From contig CP021230.1 in assembly GCA_003999685.1 (NCBI GenBank), positions 124,001-188,000 on the forward strand: a DNA stretch of 64,000 nucleotides, given 5' to 3'. A model generated the notes under the pieces. That model worked only from the letters and a program-made list of their open reading frames with translations. It did no database searches and was not told the DNA's origin. The position numbers were made by a program, and so were the translations under genes. Shown here in pieces: positions 33,811 through 46,342 of this stretch (position 1 is the stretch's first letter; every line of letters begins with the position of its first letter). This DNA comes from Taiwanofungus camphoratus. Lineage: Eukaryota > Basidiomycota > Agaricomycetes > Polyporales > Taiwanofungaceae.

Positions 33811-35090
33811 CCCCTCCCACAGAGAACTACTCAAGTATCTGACTGAAAGAAACCAAAGATTACTAAATTCTCTGAAAAATGTGAAGATGTCTGACACTTC
33901 CTCATCCAGTTTGTCTAAGGTTTGACACAGAGTGATGGGTCTCAGCCTCTGAGCAGGAAAAGGTCAGCAATTTCCTTGGCCATTTAGAGGATCATGCCAG
34001 TGTGTGGGCCAATACCCTTACCAAAGCCCCACCCCTTCATCAGAGGAGAAATCTGAGAGTACAGCACCTTTAGGAACATTGCCCTTGAGTTCATCAAGAG
34101 GTTTGGAGTTATAGAAGAAGAGGTCTCTGCAGCCATCAGACTATGGAACCTGGTCTACATTTATGACAAGCCCATCGTTGACTTCAATGAGGAGTTCAAC
34201 AGGCTGGCCTGCAGGGCTGAAATTATCGAGGAAAATGTCCTCATGGTCTGATACAGGAAAAAACTACCCAGCATCATGCAAGTCCAAATCATGGAACAAG
34301 ACATAGCTCCCACAACCCTGAAAGGATGAAAGGAAGCTGCTGCCCAAAGGGACCAGGCCTATCAAAACAATAAGGCCATTGATGCTGCCCAGCGAGCTTC
34401 GAAGACCCCCTCACAAGTCGCAGCAAGCATCTGCAAGACTGAAGGATGGGCTCCTGCTACAAATGTCATAAGAAAGAGGCATCTTGCCAAAGACTGCCTC
34501 AAATGAACCATAGGTCGAGGGACAGAACACTCAAACTGAAGGGCCACAGTAAAAGATGAGGCCAAGGCCAATGATAAGGCCTCTGAACAAGAGAAGCAAG
34601 GGCAAGAGATGAAAGGGGTCAGATTCCCCCACTTCTCTCAACATCACAACTTTGCAGATTTTCTGTAAGGTGATTCGACTCGATGCATGAGTCATCTAAT
34701 CTCTCTGTACGAAATGTAATTACCGGAATATGCAAGTGCAATACACTCTATTTACCAGGTTACATCATAGTAGGAGAGAAAGCCATTGCGGCATGCTCCT
34801 TGCTGGATAGTAGAGCTGATGCAAATCTATTACTGTAGAAGGGAACAACATTCTGACCAATTTTTATGTCTCTAACATTGGAACACTCGATGTCGTACTC
34901 AGAAACCCCTGGCTAGCACAAGTCAACCCTTGCATTGACTGGGTGGAAGGGACACTTGAAATTGACCGAGCACAACTCACAGAATGACAAGGGTACTATG
35001 CTTGGATCATGAGCCAACCCACCACAGACAGAATCCCCTTGTGCCAAGCCTCCATACATGAAGACAATGATGAGCTTTCAGACATACTGG

Positions 35091-37031
35091 TAGCCATTGA
35101 CACCAGGACAGCACCGGAGCAGGAGGTTGATGGGGAGGAGGAGCCAAAGAAGAGGAAGAGGAATATGGAGCCAGTACTGGAGCTGGACATCACAGAGGAT
35201 GGAAAGCCCCTTCTTCCATCTCAGGAGGTCATCTCGGCGGCGAGCCTGAATCAGAAGAAGCAGTTGATAGCACAGTTTGTGCACATGCATTATGGTACGT
35301 CCCCCATCCCTGTGGCCAAGCCACCGGGCTGACTGGCAGATTGTCTGGGATGTCCTGTAGTCAAGTGCTGTGGGATGTTGGAGGTGAAGGTGCTTTGGGG
35401 GGTGTTGCAGTCTGAGCAGGACAAATACATCTCAGCTGTGTATATGCCAGAGGACATCACTCTGAAGAACTGCACCAAGATGATCCAGGCAGATGTGGAC
35501 CGGCTTCTGAACTTCTGGTCTGACTGGCAGGATGACCCAGAGGTGGACTACACCTTCAAATTTAAGGCATGGAAGGATAGGGACAAGGAACCTCAGCAGC
35601 CAGTGAAGAGGGTCCCATCTCAGCCTAATCATCCCAAGCGGACCGGCTGTCAGAACAAGGGCAAAAAAAAGGCAGTGGCGCCACCTCACCCTAAAGATGA
35701 GGAAAACACCACTGAATCGGACAAAGACAGTAGCCGTCACGATGAGTCAAGTGACATAGAGAATGGGAATGAGCCAGGGCCTAGTGAACCACATCAGTCA
35801 GGTCACACACAAAGACCCAGAGTGGTGGGCAGAGGTAGAGAACCACTCACAGGAGATGCAGCAGTGGCAGGGCCAACAAGTGTATGCACAGCACCGGCGG
35901 GTGCAAGTGTGGCATCAGTGGCAATGAGTGTGGCGGTGACAGGTGCAGTGCCAGTGGGTGCAAGTTCAGTGCCAGCAGGCAGAGGTCGGCCCACTGGTAA
36001 CCCTTTATCTCAACATACCCAATCACCATCACTGGCACATGCTGGAGGACAGCCAGTGGCCGGTCATGTGGAGGATGAAGGAAGTGCATCAAGGACTCTT
36101 GTGCCGGCCATACCCAGGACCAAGTTCAAGTCACCGGCAATGGTCCAAGACAGTCCTGAGGCAAGACAGACCTATCTGCTTAGTCTGTCCTGACAAATGC
36201 CATATCGCAACTTTATCAAGGCCATCCTCAAACTGGTGTGTGGTTGTGCTTTTCATATTCATCATGGCAGCCTCAACATCCCTTGCCCAGGCTCACATTA
36301 TTGTTTCTGGCAATCGGTCTCATCAATGGGCCTGGGGAGAATGGAAGTACACCTCCCCCCACTGTACTAGAGCCATCCACAGCAATATGGCCACAGGCTC
36401 CAAGTTCGCCCAGTGGCTGTCCTCGAAGCCCTATTACATCAGCAGGGGGGACAACTTTAAGCTGAACATGGTGAAGACCCAAAACATGACACTGGTGATT
36501 GGACTGATGCTCAGGGCTTGGAGGAGGCCCAGGTGACTAATGAAGTGGAGGGTGAGCCCACTGACTTGTCTGACTATATTCTCAACTCAGTGCTCAGTGA
36601 GGACATGGTGGAGAATGTCCTGCTGCCTGCATGTGATGAGATGAGGGTAGGCATAGAGGCGGTATCAGAAGACACTGAGGTGATGGGGGACAGCTCCAGA
36701 CTGACCAGATCGATTTCAAGGCATCCCCAGGCACAGCCCAGTAAGTCTGGTGGACCTGATGTGCTACCTGTGTCAAAAAAGAATGGTGTCGGTCCAAAGG
36801 AGGTGAGTCAGAAGAGGAAAAAGAATGAGTTGGGGCCTGTGGAGGAGGAGGATGAGGTGGAATCATCATCTAGGAAGAAGGGGAAGGGGGTGCCTGGATG
36901 ACCCAAATCCAGGCTGGCCAACAGGGGTGAGAGGAGAACTGCAGCTTAGGGTGCATTCAGAGGAGGAAGACCAAGGTTGTAGTATTGATGGCAATGGATG
37001 CGGTGCCGGCAGCAATGGTTGTGGCACCGGC
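35091..37031 (+). pseudogene. Captured repetitive protein gene of unknown function, disrupted
   Basis: Coding-like runs, not from the Gypsy element: 35,100-35,332 (basic KKRKRN, then LNQKKQLIAQFVHMHYG), 35,375-36,193 (272 codons; DITLKNCTKMIQADVDRLL, then a Lys/Ser/Glu-rich and an Ala/Val/Gly-rich tail), about 36,240-36,480 (YYISRGDNFKLNMVKTQN) and 36,518-36,901 (acidic, ending KKKNELGP...SSRKKGKGVPG). The frames change between blocks with no clear splice sites. From memory it resembles multi-copy hypothetical proteins of agarics, but I do not assign a function. A low-complexity gt-ggc-gca tract at its end hosts the solo LTR at 37,032. It begins where F3-C stops, so it may have been carried by that element or joined by recombination. 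Confidence 0.4.
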
Positions 37032-37506
37032 TGATACAAGCTGGTATCAACGACTGTGGAGCCTCGAATGTGAGGGCCTGACTACAAGAGATGGTAGCGA
37101 GAACTTAAGGACACAGCAGATGTCCTCTCAGGCGAAGTCGATAAGAGTCGAGCGAGTACTCAGGTACGAAGCGAGAGGTTGCAAGATACGAGTATAAATT
37201 CTACTCTGCGCATGGACCATGGCACATGGTCTCAGAATCAGCATGAGTAAGTGTAAGTAAGGCAATATGAGTCATCGGGCCATATTAGCAATCAGTAAGT
37301 GTAAGACAGAATGTGTAAGTGGGGCCCAATATGAGTCAGTGTCCATGAGTAACCGGGGCTTGTCCGGGGCCCATACCATAAGCAGTGATGAGTCAAGATG
37401 CTGCGCAAAGAAGCTGGGTTTACCCGAGGCCCGTCCTAGAAGCAAAAGGTCACGGGACTGATCTGAGGTCCGACCGATAAGATACAAGAGAAAAGAAATT
37501 GTATCA
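37032..37506 (+). repeat. Old solo LTR related to Gypsy-1
   Basis: 475 bp, TGATACAAGCTGGTATC...AAATTGTATCA, similar in length and ends to the Gypsy-1 LTR (476 bp). Shared internal blocks include gtgagggcctgac and agcgagaggatacaag. Flanks are CCGGC (37,027-37,031) and CTGGC (37,507-37,511), a 5 bp duplication with one CpG transition. Much older than Gypsy-1. Confidence 0.88.
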
Positions 37507-37744
37507 CTGGCGGCAATGACTGTGGCGCTGGCAGTGATGGGTGCAGTGCTGAATCTGAGTGTTGTGGCACCAGTGGTGTTTCTGCCTTATTATGTTCTGT
37601 TTTATGTTCACCCTAAGATAGTCTAAATGGAAGTATATGCAAATGAAATTACTTGAAAACTACTATATAAATTGCTTGTACATAAATGGTGGACATTTCC
37701 ATCTTGACTCCTGTCAGCTTATATCATTCTCAAAATGCAGTAGC
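37507..37744. other. Continuation of the low-complexity tract, then unassigned sequence
   Basis: The first ~90 bp (ctggcggcaatgactgtggcgctgg) continues the repeat tract split by the solo LTR. The remainder is AT-rich without a feature I recognise. Confidence 0.4.
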
Positions 37745-40475
37745 CATGAACTGAGGTTCTCAGTTGGATATTATTTGATGAGGTAAGCCATACCATCTGT
37801 ATACATTGAGGTAAAGGGCCTCTGCTGTTCCTGCTGCATTTATGTTCTTAGTGTAAGGTATAAGTATGATGCCCTTGATGAGTTCTTTGTCAACTACAAC
37901 CATGAGCATGTTGAAGTCCTGTGACTCTGGTAGATCAGTGATGAAGTCCACTGATATGTGGGAAAATGGCCTTGAGTTTGGTTCTGTGAGAATGGCCATC
38001 AGTGGAAGCTTTGTGGGGTGCCTGTTGATCTTGCTTTTCTGGCATTTGGTGCATCCTTCAACATATTTCTCAATAAATGTTGACATTCTATACCAGAACC
38101 AGTCCCTTCAAGTGATGGCCAGTGTGCCTTGTGCTCCTGAGTGTGCCATGGCTGGTGTGTCATGGCAGAGTTGAATGACTTCTTGGCACAGGTCATTATT
38201 AGAAGATACATAGACTTGATTTTTGTATAAAATTAATCCCTTCTGGACATCTCAGTCTGCCAGCTTTGTGTGTGCAAAGCCTGTGCCCTTGAATGGTGAT
38301 ACCTTTCCCTGTTTCAGGGTGTCAATCATCTCAATGACCATCCTGTCACAGCTGCAACATACACATATCTTTTTGATAATGGCCATGTTGGTGGCATTGA
38401 CAAATAGGTCTGAGGGCAGCAAGATGATGTCCTCATTATTGTGTTCCTTGCCTGGGTGATTGGGTCATTGAAAAAGGGCATTGGTGACTATGAGTTGGCT
38501 GCTCTTTTTGTTAGCAGCTGTAGGTCAAACTGTGACAGAAATAGCTGCCAGTGGGCCTGGCATTGATTCAATCAATGGGCCTCTCAAAAGTATATAGATT
38601 AGGTTTTTGTGGTCCATGATGATGGTGACTGTATATCTGCTGCCTTCAAAGTGATGATGCCATTCTTTGAGTGCTTGAATGATGGCTAGCAGTTTTCTTC
38701 AGGCTTTTGGAGAGGAATGCTATAGAGTGCAACCAGCTATCATCATTGAGCTGCTGTAATACTGCCCCAGTGGCTACAAGAGAGGCATCGGTCTCAATGG
38801 TAAATGGTTTGGATGCATCAAACATACAGAGGATGGGCATGCTCAGAAAGCACCTCTTGAGCTCATCAAAGGCTTCTTGGCAGGCTGCCATCCAATTTCA
38901 TTCTGTGTGCTTTTTCTTCATTGCATTCAATAGATGAGTGATGTGGGAGAAGTTCTAGATAAAGTGAGAGTAGTAGTTGGCAAGGCCCATAAACCTCTCC
39001 ATGTCCTTAACCTTAGTGGGTATGTGCCAGTCTGCTATTCCCAACAGCTCATCTTTGTCCATATGCACCTGCCTGGGTGAGATGGTCATTCTCAGAAAGT
39101 TCACTTCAATGATGTCAAACACACATTTCTCTGGTTTGACAAATAGGTCATGTTCCTGCAGCCACTGCAGAACATGTCTAGTCTGATCACTATAAGCCTT
39201 GACATCATCTGAGAAGATGAGAATATCATCCATATAGATTGCAATTCACCTCTCAGCCAGCATGTTCTGGAAAGCATCATTCATTATGTGCTGAAAGGTG
39301 GCTGACAAGTTGCACATCTCAAAGAACATGACAGTGGGTTTCACAATTTTGTTCTGGTTTTCATGTTTTATCATAAATGCTCCCTTCCACTGGTCCCCTT
39401 CTCTGATTCAGACATTGTTGTACTCATTTTGAAGGTCTAGTTTAATGAACACTGTAGCTTTCTGGAGCCTGTTGATGAGTTCTCTTATGAGAGGCAGTGG
39501 ATAGGCATTCTTGATTGTGGCATTGTTCAGATAGTGATAGTCCTGACATGGGTGCAGGGTCCCATCTTTCTTTTTGACAAAAAAGGCAGATGACATTATG
39601 GGTGAGTTTGATCAAGTTCTCAGTCAAGAGCTTGTTTATTACTGTCTGCTCTCTCATGGACAGAGAGATCATCCTGCACTTTTTGAGGACAAAGTCTGAT
39701 CTCAGCTTGATGACATGGTCTCAGGGTTTGGATTTCAGAAAGCAGTTGGAGGCCTTCTTTTTGAAAACTCACTTGTAGTCCCACAGGTATTCTGAGACTA
39801 GATCCTCCACAGGTAGGGGTGATTCCATTGGTATTACCAGTTCCACAAGCTCCTGAGTATTCTATATTATAAGCCTGAAGTTGCAACAGTGGGCTATTGA
39901 GTCTTGTCTGGTGGTAGGTTGGGGCCCACAGCAGTCCCTCTTCATTTGTGAGTGGCTGCTTCTTTTGTTGAAATACTTCTAGAATCTCTTCATCTTGTAT
40001 ATATACACACAATATGTCCTTGAGTTTATCATCATTCTCATGTATGGAGGTCCGGCACAGTGAGATACCATTGGTGGTGGGCTGGCTCATGATCCAGGTG
40101 TAGTATCCCTGCCATTTTGTGAGTCAGGCTTGATCAATCTTGAGTGTCTCTTTCACCCAGTCAATGCTGGGGTTGACTTGTGTGAGCCAGAGATTTCTGA
40201 GGATGATGTCAAGCATTTCAATGTTAGAGACATAGAAGTTGGTCAAGATGTCACTTTCTTCCAGATGTATGCTTCCTTCAACCCAATGAGTAATTGACCC
40301 TCTTTTGTTTGCAGTGCCATTGATGGTGGTAGAGGTCACTGCTCTGGAGAGTGGTCTGATGGAGAGCCCCCATTTTTTTTTTACAAAGTCTGGATGTATC
40401 AGGTTTATATCAGCCCCACTGTCCAATAAGGGGCATGCTGCAATGGCTGTATGTAACCTGGCAAATAAAGTGTAT
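37745..40475 (-). mobile_element. Ty3/Gypsy fossil F3-D, pol, minus strand
   Basis: Reading from 40,475 down: protease region (MDSGADINLIHPDF, NFYVSNIEMLDIILRN), reverse transcriptase (FVKKKDGTLHPCQDY, MDDILIFSDD), RNase H start (FTIETDASL), integrase zinc region (CTKCQKSK) and core (HISVDFITDLPES). Same family as F3-A. Both ends are missing; the protease end abuts a transposon. Broken, with many breaks. Confidence 0.88.
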
Positions 40476-40477
40476 TA

Positions 40478-42254
40478 CAGTGACTCACAAAACTGTTACA
40501 ATGTTTGTCACTTTCTGACTGTTTGACCTATGTATCTCAGCAACCAGATATGCAATAGCTTCAAATGTTGGACCATTAGAAAGCCCTGCATTATGGCTTC
40601 TCAATGTGATATCTATTATAAAAAAACAGATAAGTATACAGTGACTCACAAAACTGTTGCAATGTTTGTCACTTTCTGACTATGTGGCCTATATCTCAGC
40701 AACCAGATATGCAATAGCTTCAAATGTTGGACCATTAGAAAGCCCTGCATTATGGCTTTCCAACATGATATCCATTATAACAAATGGACAAGTATATGTG
40801 AAGTTATCTACCATTCTTTCAGAGAGTTCATTGCAACAGTTTTGTTGCTAGCATAATATAGAATTGAAATACAAATTATTAGTACTTAGTATATCCTCCT
40901 TTTGCCTTTAACACAGCCTCTACCCTCCTAGGCATACTTTCTATTAAATTTTGACATACAGAAGCATCAATTGCATCCCATTTCTTCTCCACACGCTCCC
41001 AAAGTTCCAAAATCCCACTTAAAGGCTTTTCATACCCTGCAAGCCTTGTTTTCAAGTGTTGCCAAAGGTGCTCAATAGGATTGAGGTCAGGAGACTGAGC
41101 TGGCCATACCATGACATTAAATCATGGTCCTGAAACCATCTCTTAGCCTTTTTGCTAGTGTGCTTGAGGTCATTGTCTTGCTGAAAAATAACATCTTGAG
41201 GGGTTAGACCATAATAATCAAGTGATCCTTGAAGTTCGTCCTCTAAGATGCTGACATAAAGGTCTGCATCCATCCTTCCATCAATCTTGCATATCAATCC
41301 AACTCCTTCCCAAGTCATACAGGCCCATACCATGACACTCCCTCCATCAAACTTGACTGTTCTCTCCATCAGTCTGGCACTAAGACCCTCCCCTGGCTTT
41401 TTCCATGCCCATTTCCTTCCATCTGACCCCAGGTGATTGATTTTGGTCTCATCAGACCATATAACCTTCTTTCAATCATCCACAGTCCAGTGCTGATGAC
41501 TCACAGCAAAGTCCAACCTCTCCTTCTGATGACACTTTGATAGTAGTGGTTGTTTCTTCTTCACCACAGCCTTCATACCAGTTTTTCTCAGAGAACGATG
41601 AATGGTCTGTGGGGATATGGGTGTGTTCTTAATATCCTGAAGTGTTTTAGACACTTGAACAGCACTTTCAGCCTTTCCAGTGCTAATTAAGCGAATAGCA
41701 TGACAAATATCAGTGGAGGAAAGCTTGACTGGGTGGCCATCAGAGGACTTGAGAAGGGTAGGACAAAGTCTAGAGCGTATCCTGGTGATAGTACTATAAT
41801 GTACACCAGTAGAGCTGGATATTTGGTGAGCAGATTGACCTAAATCAAGCAGAGAAAGAATTTGATTGGTAATGTCTGTAGAGAGGGATTTCATGATAAT
41901 GAAAGTGTGGTTCAATTTGATATTATTGCTTGTTTGTGCTATGTTGAACTTCTTTTAAGGTCACATGACTTGCATAAAAAGATTCAAGCCCAGCAAGCAT
42001 GATGTCCTGCCACTGTCTACCAATATTTGATCTGCAAAATGTTAGCAACAAAACCATTACAATGAACTTTCTGAAAGAATGATAGATACCTTCCCATATA
42101 CTTGTCCATTTTTTATGATAGATACCACGTTGGAAAGCCATGATGCAGGGCTTTCTAATGGTCCAACATTTGAAGCTATCGCATATCTGATGACTGAGAT
42201 ATAGACCAAACAGTCAGAAAGTGACAAACATTGCAATGGTTTTGTGAGTCACTG
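40478..42254 (-). mobile_element. Tc1/mariner transposon, copy 2, nearly intact
   Basis: 1,777 bp between TA dinucleotides (40,476-40,477 and 42,255-42,256). Terminal inverted repeats begin cagtgactcacaaaactgtt, and the repeat is long (~215 bp, 40,639-40,857 against 42,038-42,254). The left side carries two successive termini, at 40,478 and 40,639, the second also preceded by TA. The flanks differ (Gypsy pol on the left, F3-LTR-like on the right), so the original target is not preserved on both sides. Confidence 0.92.
40879..41915 (-). pseudogene. Tc1/mariner transposase, two lesions
   Basis: About 345 codons from ATG 41,915 (an alternative start is 24 bases downstream) to TAG at 40,879. N-terminal helix-turn-helix (NQILSLLDLGQSAHQIS, TRIRSRL) and second HTH (TPISPQTIHRSLRKTG), then the catalytic triad IWSDE, FQQDND and SPDLNPIEHLW (DD34E). 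Length and order are normal for Tc1. Two defects are visible: a TGA at about 41,469-41,471 where TGG (Trp) is expected after TVDD, and a one-base loss near 41,115 relative to copy 1. Otherwise undamaged, so the insertion is fairly recent. Confidence 0.9.
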
Positions 42255-42256
42255 TA

Positions 42257-42515
42257 TATACATTCCACTAAGGGAAGTTCTTCAGTTCTATCCTTTTTAT
42301 TCATTAAGCCCTGTACTACAACCTTAGTACCAGAAATATACCTTGCTGTACTCATTCTCTAGCATATGCAAGAAGCTCATAAAGCTATTGAGACTACAAA
42401 GGGCTTGTAGTTGAAGACAAAGAGAACTATGATTCATTGTCACTGTTGTTTCTCCTTGTCACTCTTGCTACACACCATGCCCAGCCATCTGCAGCACTAT
42501 CAGGGCATCCCAGTA
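42257..42515 (+). repeat. F3-like LTR fragment
   Basis: Aligns to the 3' half of the F3 LTR (cagttctatcctttttattcat, caagaagctcataaag, gggcttgtagttgaagac, ending cccagtaaca). A diverged copy without its 5' part. Confidence 0.7.
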
Positions 42516-43137
42516 ACAATTGGACAAGGAGATGGACACATTACACTGATATAATCATCTTGTCGGACAAAACAAAGGTGTTGGAGGTAGATAGCATGCT
42601 GTTGCTTCTCATATTGAATGGATTTTGTCCATATCATACGTAATGTGATTATAGAGTATTTCTGTCTAATCTAATGTCACATTCAACCCCTTGACTTTTG
42701 ACAGGGTCATGACCTTGATAGGGTCATGACCTGGGTCAAATGAGGGTCAGAAAGTCAAGCTGTGACCTACTTATTGCTAATACATCACATATGAGGTCAA
42801 GTCAAAAATATTTAGAAATTTTGAAAAAAAAAACATAGTAAATTAGCCCAGAAATAGCAGAGGATGCAGTAGTTATCTTTATATTACATTTTTAACAGCA
42901 ATGCCAAACCTTGGTCTGATATCACTTTTACAAAGGCAGCCAAAGATATAGAAATGATATATGCATCTTGTTGGGAAGCCTGCTGTCACTACTGTGTTGA
43001 TGTCAAAATTTGTAATGACATTTAGACATCTAAGCCTTTATTAGATCCTGTGCACAAGTCATGCCTTAACCCTTGACCTTTTGACTTGACCCAGTTATAA
43101 CCCAGTCTGACCAGGTCATGATCTGGTCATAACCTGG
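42516..43137. other. AT-rich segment with GGTCATGACC-type repeats, possible MITE
   Basis: No ORF. A cluster at 42,685-42,770 (aaccccttgacttttgac, then gggtcatgacc twice) and one at 43,065-43,137 (aacccttgaccttttgac, then ggtcatgatctggtcat) bracket ~300 bp of AT-rich sequence. The shared motifs at both ends suggest a small non-autonomous element, but I cannot define its termini. Confidence 0.35.
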
Positions 43138-43563
43138 TGATACATACTATAACACTCCAACCCCTACTGGATATGACCTAGAGAAGCTGAAAAGCTATAA
43201 AACTGTTAGTGTGCAAGGGAAGAGTCAGCAGCAAAGGGTTTTTGATCTCAAATTGGTTGAGAAACATCTTTGAAGGTCTTTGATGATCTACAGTATGTCT
43301 ACTAAAGGCCTGAGTGGCCCCATCTGAGTATCAGTCCATAACTAAATGGGTGATGGTCAGTCCGCCAGGAAAGATGATGATAATTGTAAGTGTACATGAC
43401 CCACTAGTCCAGTATAAAGAGAAATGAAAATGTATGTCCATACTGTTACTACCTTGTAATACAAAGAAACATACATAAAATGGACTAAGACAAACCTGTG
43501 ACCGTAGTGATATCAGAGTGGTGAGGCTGGTCACATGTGAAGATATTGAGTGGCACTGCATGT
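43138..43563 (+). repeat. R3 repeat, second copy (R3-b), 5' part
   Basis: TGATACATACTATAACACTCC matches the start of R3-a, and the two stay colinear through agagtcagcagcaaaggg up to gatattgagtggcactgcatgtgg. R2-a interrupts it at this point. Confidence 0.75.
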
Positions 43564-45288
43564 GGAGATGAACCTAGAGAGTAGGTCCGACGTGTCTCAA
43601 TGAGTAAGGAGAGCGCTAAAGCGGTGTGGTACCTGTAAAGGATACCAGAGGGAAAGGGACACAACAGAGAAACTACCTTGACCACTGTCATGGGCCTAAA
43701 AGTCTAGTGTGTGCAGAGAAGTAAGGGGCCAATGAATTCTGTACGACAGGATCTTATGCCGAGGTGCGGACAGTCCCAGAAAGATAGGAGCATGGTCTTC
43801 TAATCCAATGGCAGTGGGCTGGTCGAATGCTGGCCAGGTGCAAAGGAGTCGAAGGAACCGAGAGTGCACTGATGGTAAACCGAGAACTGAAAGATAAATC
43901 AAAAACCAATGTAATCGAGATAGAGGATACTGCTGAGGGCTGATGTCGTAGGAATGGTATGTAGGGCTGGCATAGGCGATGACTGATAGACTGGACTGTG
44001 CGCAACACGTGTCTATGGGGTATAACGAGGGCAGAGGCACGCTGGATGAGGAGGAGGAGGGGGACTGGTTACTCAGACCGAAGTTACTCCAACTTCGGGA
44101 ACGTAGGATATAGAAGACGTAGAACTGCTGCAATATATGATATAATAGGACTGCTGGCTGACGATAGGCGTAGATACGATGGAGGGGAACCTTGTCAGAC
44201 TGTAGAGAAGCCTTAAAGCAGGAGAAACCCAAATCTGAACTCTGGGGGGACAAGTCTGTAGATTCTGCGAGATAAGATGGAAGCGCATATCTTTTCTGTC
44301 ATCTGGTAGGTACAGGAGACTACATAAGGGGTCCGTGGTGTCAAAGTATCTTACGCAAAATAAAACCAAAGAAACCGAAAACAAACTGAAAATCGTAAAA
44401 TCTAGGATCTGATCTGTGTACCATATGGGGAACTAAACTGAAGTAAGACATGAAACAGGGACGCTGAATGCGGTAGAAAGGTTACAGGGAAATAGCACAA
44501 GGTGAGGGATTCTTATCTAGAGATCATCATATGAAAGATGGGCTATCTAACCAGGCCTTGGGGGGGGAACAGGAACCTAAGAGTACTGAACCGTCAAGCC
44601 AATGCGTAGAGGGTCTAGGCCATACCAAGGGATCATATGAACGTCATGAACAAGAGGCCAGGACTCTGGACCGAGAGACCGAGAACCAGAACCAAAGACC
44701 GAAGATCAAAAACTGAAGTGGCTTTTCTCAGTTGATCTCAACCAAAGGCCCAGAGTCGTCAGAGGTCAGGAGGATGCTAGAGGAGGTGGCAGGCATGCAT
44801 TCTAGAGCATGAGGGACCACTTCTCTTCAACAGGGCTTTCGGAGTGTCAGGCAGACCTTCTATCATCGGAAATCCCATTGTTCTTTTCAGATAGGAAGGT
44901 CAGATTGCCAAGGCATGAGTAGACACATACAGCGCACCTGCCTGCCGAGTTAGGGCACTCCCTAGTGATTGAATAGAGCTCTCTGTCCTTGTTACGACAT
45001 TCGGACTTCTGAAACTCGGCAGTACATTCCAAGAAAGGGGTGGGAGACTGAAAATATGCAAATTTGGGGCATGGAGTTGTACTGGACCTATCAGCGCATA
45101 GAGGGAACAGTGTATTGGAACATCAGACTGGAACTGGTGGAGTGGCTGTGGTATGATTGAAGCCATTGAAGAGTCTTGCTGTGGCTTTTGGGCTGTATCG
45201 GCTGCATCAAGTGGCATTAAAGATATGACAAAGGCTTCAGGGTCAAGTTAGAGACTCTGTGAGACCTAGAAGGGCCTGGTGCCTATCA
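43564..45288 (+). repeat. R2 repeat copy (R2-a)
   Basis: About 1,725 bp, colinear with R2-b (gtgcagagaagtaaggggcc, cgtagatacgatggaggggaacc). Ends ...gcctatca like R3. Flanked by ATGT (43,560-43,563) and ATGT (45,289-45,292). Its first ~35 bp are absent relative to R2-b. The ORF of 185 codons on the minus strand (43,696-44,253) has no start context, motif or similarity I recognise. Confidence 0.7.
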
Positions 45289-45452
45289 ATGTGAGAGGAT
45301 ATTGAGTGGTGCTACATATGGTGTATTGCATGCAAAGGAAACAGCATGTCAGAATGTTGGGCTGGACCTGTCAGAGTGGCTGTGGCATAAATCGAAGATA
45401 TCAGAGAGTCTCACTGTGGTGTATAGACTGTATTGGCTGCATCAAATGGCAT
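45289..45452 (+). repeat. R3 fragment between R2-a and R2-b
   Basis: Resumes gatattgagtggtgctacat... and continues through a second version of the R3/R2 3' region (aaggaaacagcatgtcagaatgttggg). It repeats sequence already present left of R2-a, so the array arose by more than one event. Confidence 0.6.
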
Positions 45453-46342
45453 TGATATGATCTAGGGAGTTCTGAATGGAGGGATGAACCTAGAAAGTAG
45501 ATCTGATGCATTCTAAAATAGGAGAGCTAGAGCAGTGTGGTATCTATATGATATCAGAGCAAAGGATAAGCAAATGGACACAACAGAAAAACCACCTAGA
45601 CCACAGTCAGGGTCCTAGAAGTCTAATGTGTGCAGAGGAGTAAGGGGCCAATGAGTCCTGCATAACAGGATCTTATGTTGAAGTGCAGATAGTCTCAAGA
45701 AGGTAAGAATATAGTCTTCTAGTCCAATGGCAGTGAGCAGGCAGAATACCAGCCAGGTGCAAGGGAGTCAAAGGAAACTGAGGGTGAACTAATGATGAAC
45801 TGAAAACTGAAGGATAACTGAGAACCAATATAATCAGGAGAGGGGATGCTGCTGAGGGATACTGGCATAGAGATGGAGCATAGAGCTGGTATAGGCAATA
45901 ACTGATGAACTGAACTATATGCAACGTGTGTCTATAGAGGTATAACAAGGGCAGAGGCACATCAAATGAGGAGAAGGAAGGGGGGGCTGGTTACTCAGAC
46001 CAAAGTTACTTCAACTTCAGAAATGTAGGATGTAGGGGACATAGGACTGCTGTGATATACAATGTAATATGACTGCTGGCTGATAATATGCGTAGATACG
46101 ATGAAGGGGAACCTTGTCAGACTGTTAGAAAGCCTTAGAGCAGAGAAAACCCAAATCTGAACTCTGGAAGACAAGTCTGTAGATTCACTGAGACAAGATG
46201 GGAGCACATATCTTCTCTGCCATCTGATAGATACAGGAGACTATATAAGAGGTCCATGGTGTCAAAGTATCTTATGCAAAATAAAGCCGAAGAAACTGAA
46301 AACAAATTAAAAATCGTAAAATTCAGAAACCGATCAGCATAC

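Larger units (their letters stand above)
31628..35090 (+). mobile_element. Ty3/Gypsy fossil F3-C: gag and protease region
   Basis: Leader, then a gag reading with an acidic repetitive segment (33,590-33,810), a gag core (FIKRFGVIEEEVSAAIRLW, VDFNEEFNRLACRAE) and the start of the protease domain (VGEKAIAACSLLDSRAD, NFYVSNIGTLDVVLRNPWL). The matching stretch on the minus strand at 40,124-40,426 shows the same protease order. It hosts R3-a. Broken, with many breaks. It gives way to unrelated sequence at about 35,090. Confidence 0.8.

Noticed and set aside
35375-36193. 272-codon ORF as an intact host gene
   Set aside because: Neighbouring coding-like blocks are in other frames without clear splice sites, and the area is hemmed in by Gypsy fossils and a solo LTR. 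Kept as a disrupted captured sequence.
43696-44253. 185-codon ORF on the minus strand as a gene
   Set aside because: It lies inside the R2 repeat, is not clearly kept open in R2-b, and has no motif or start context.
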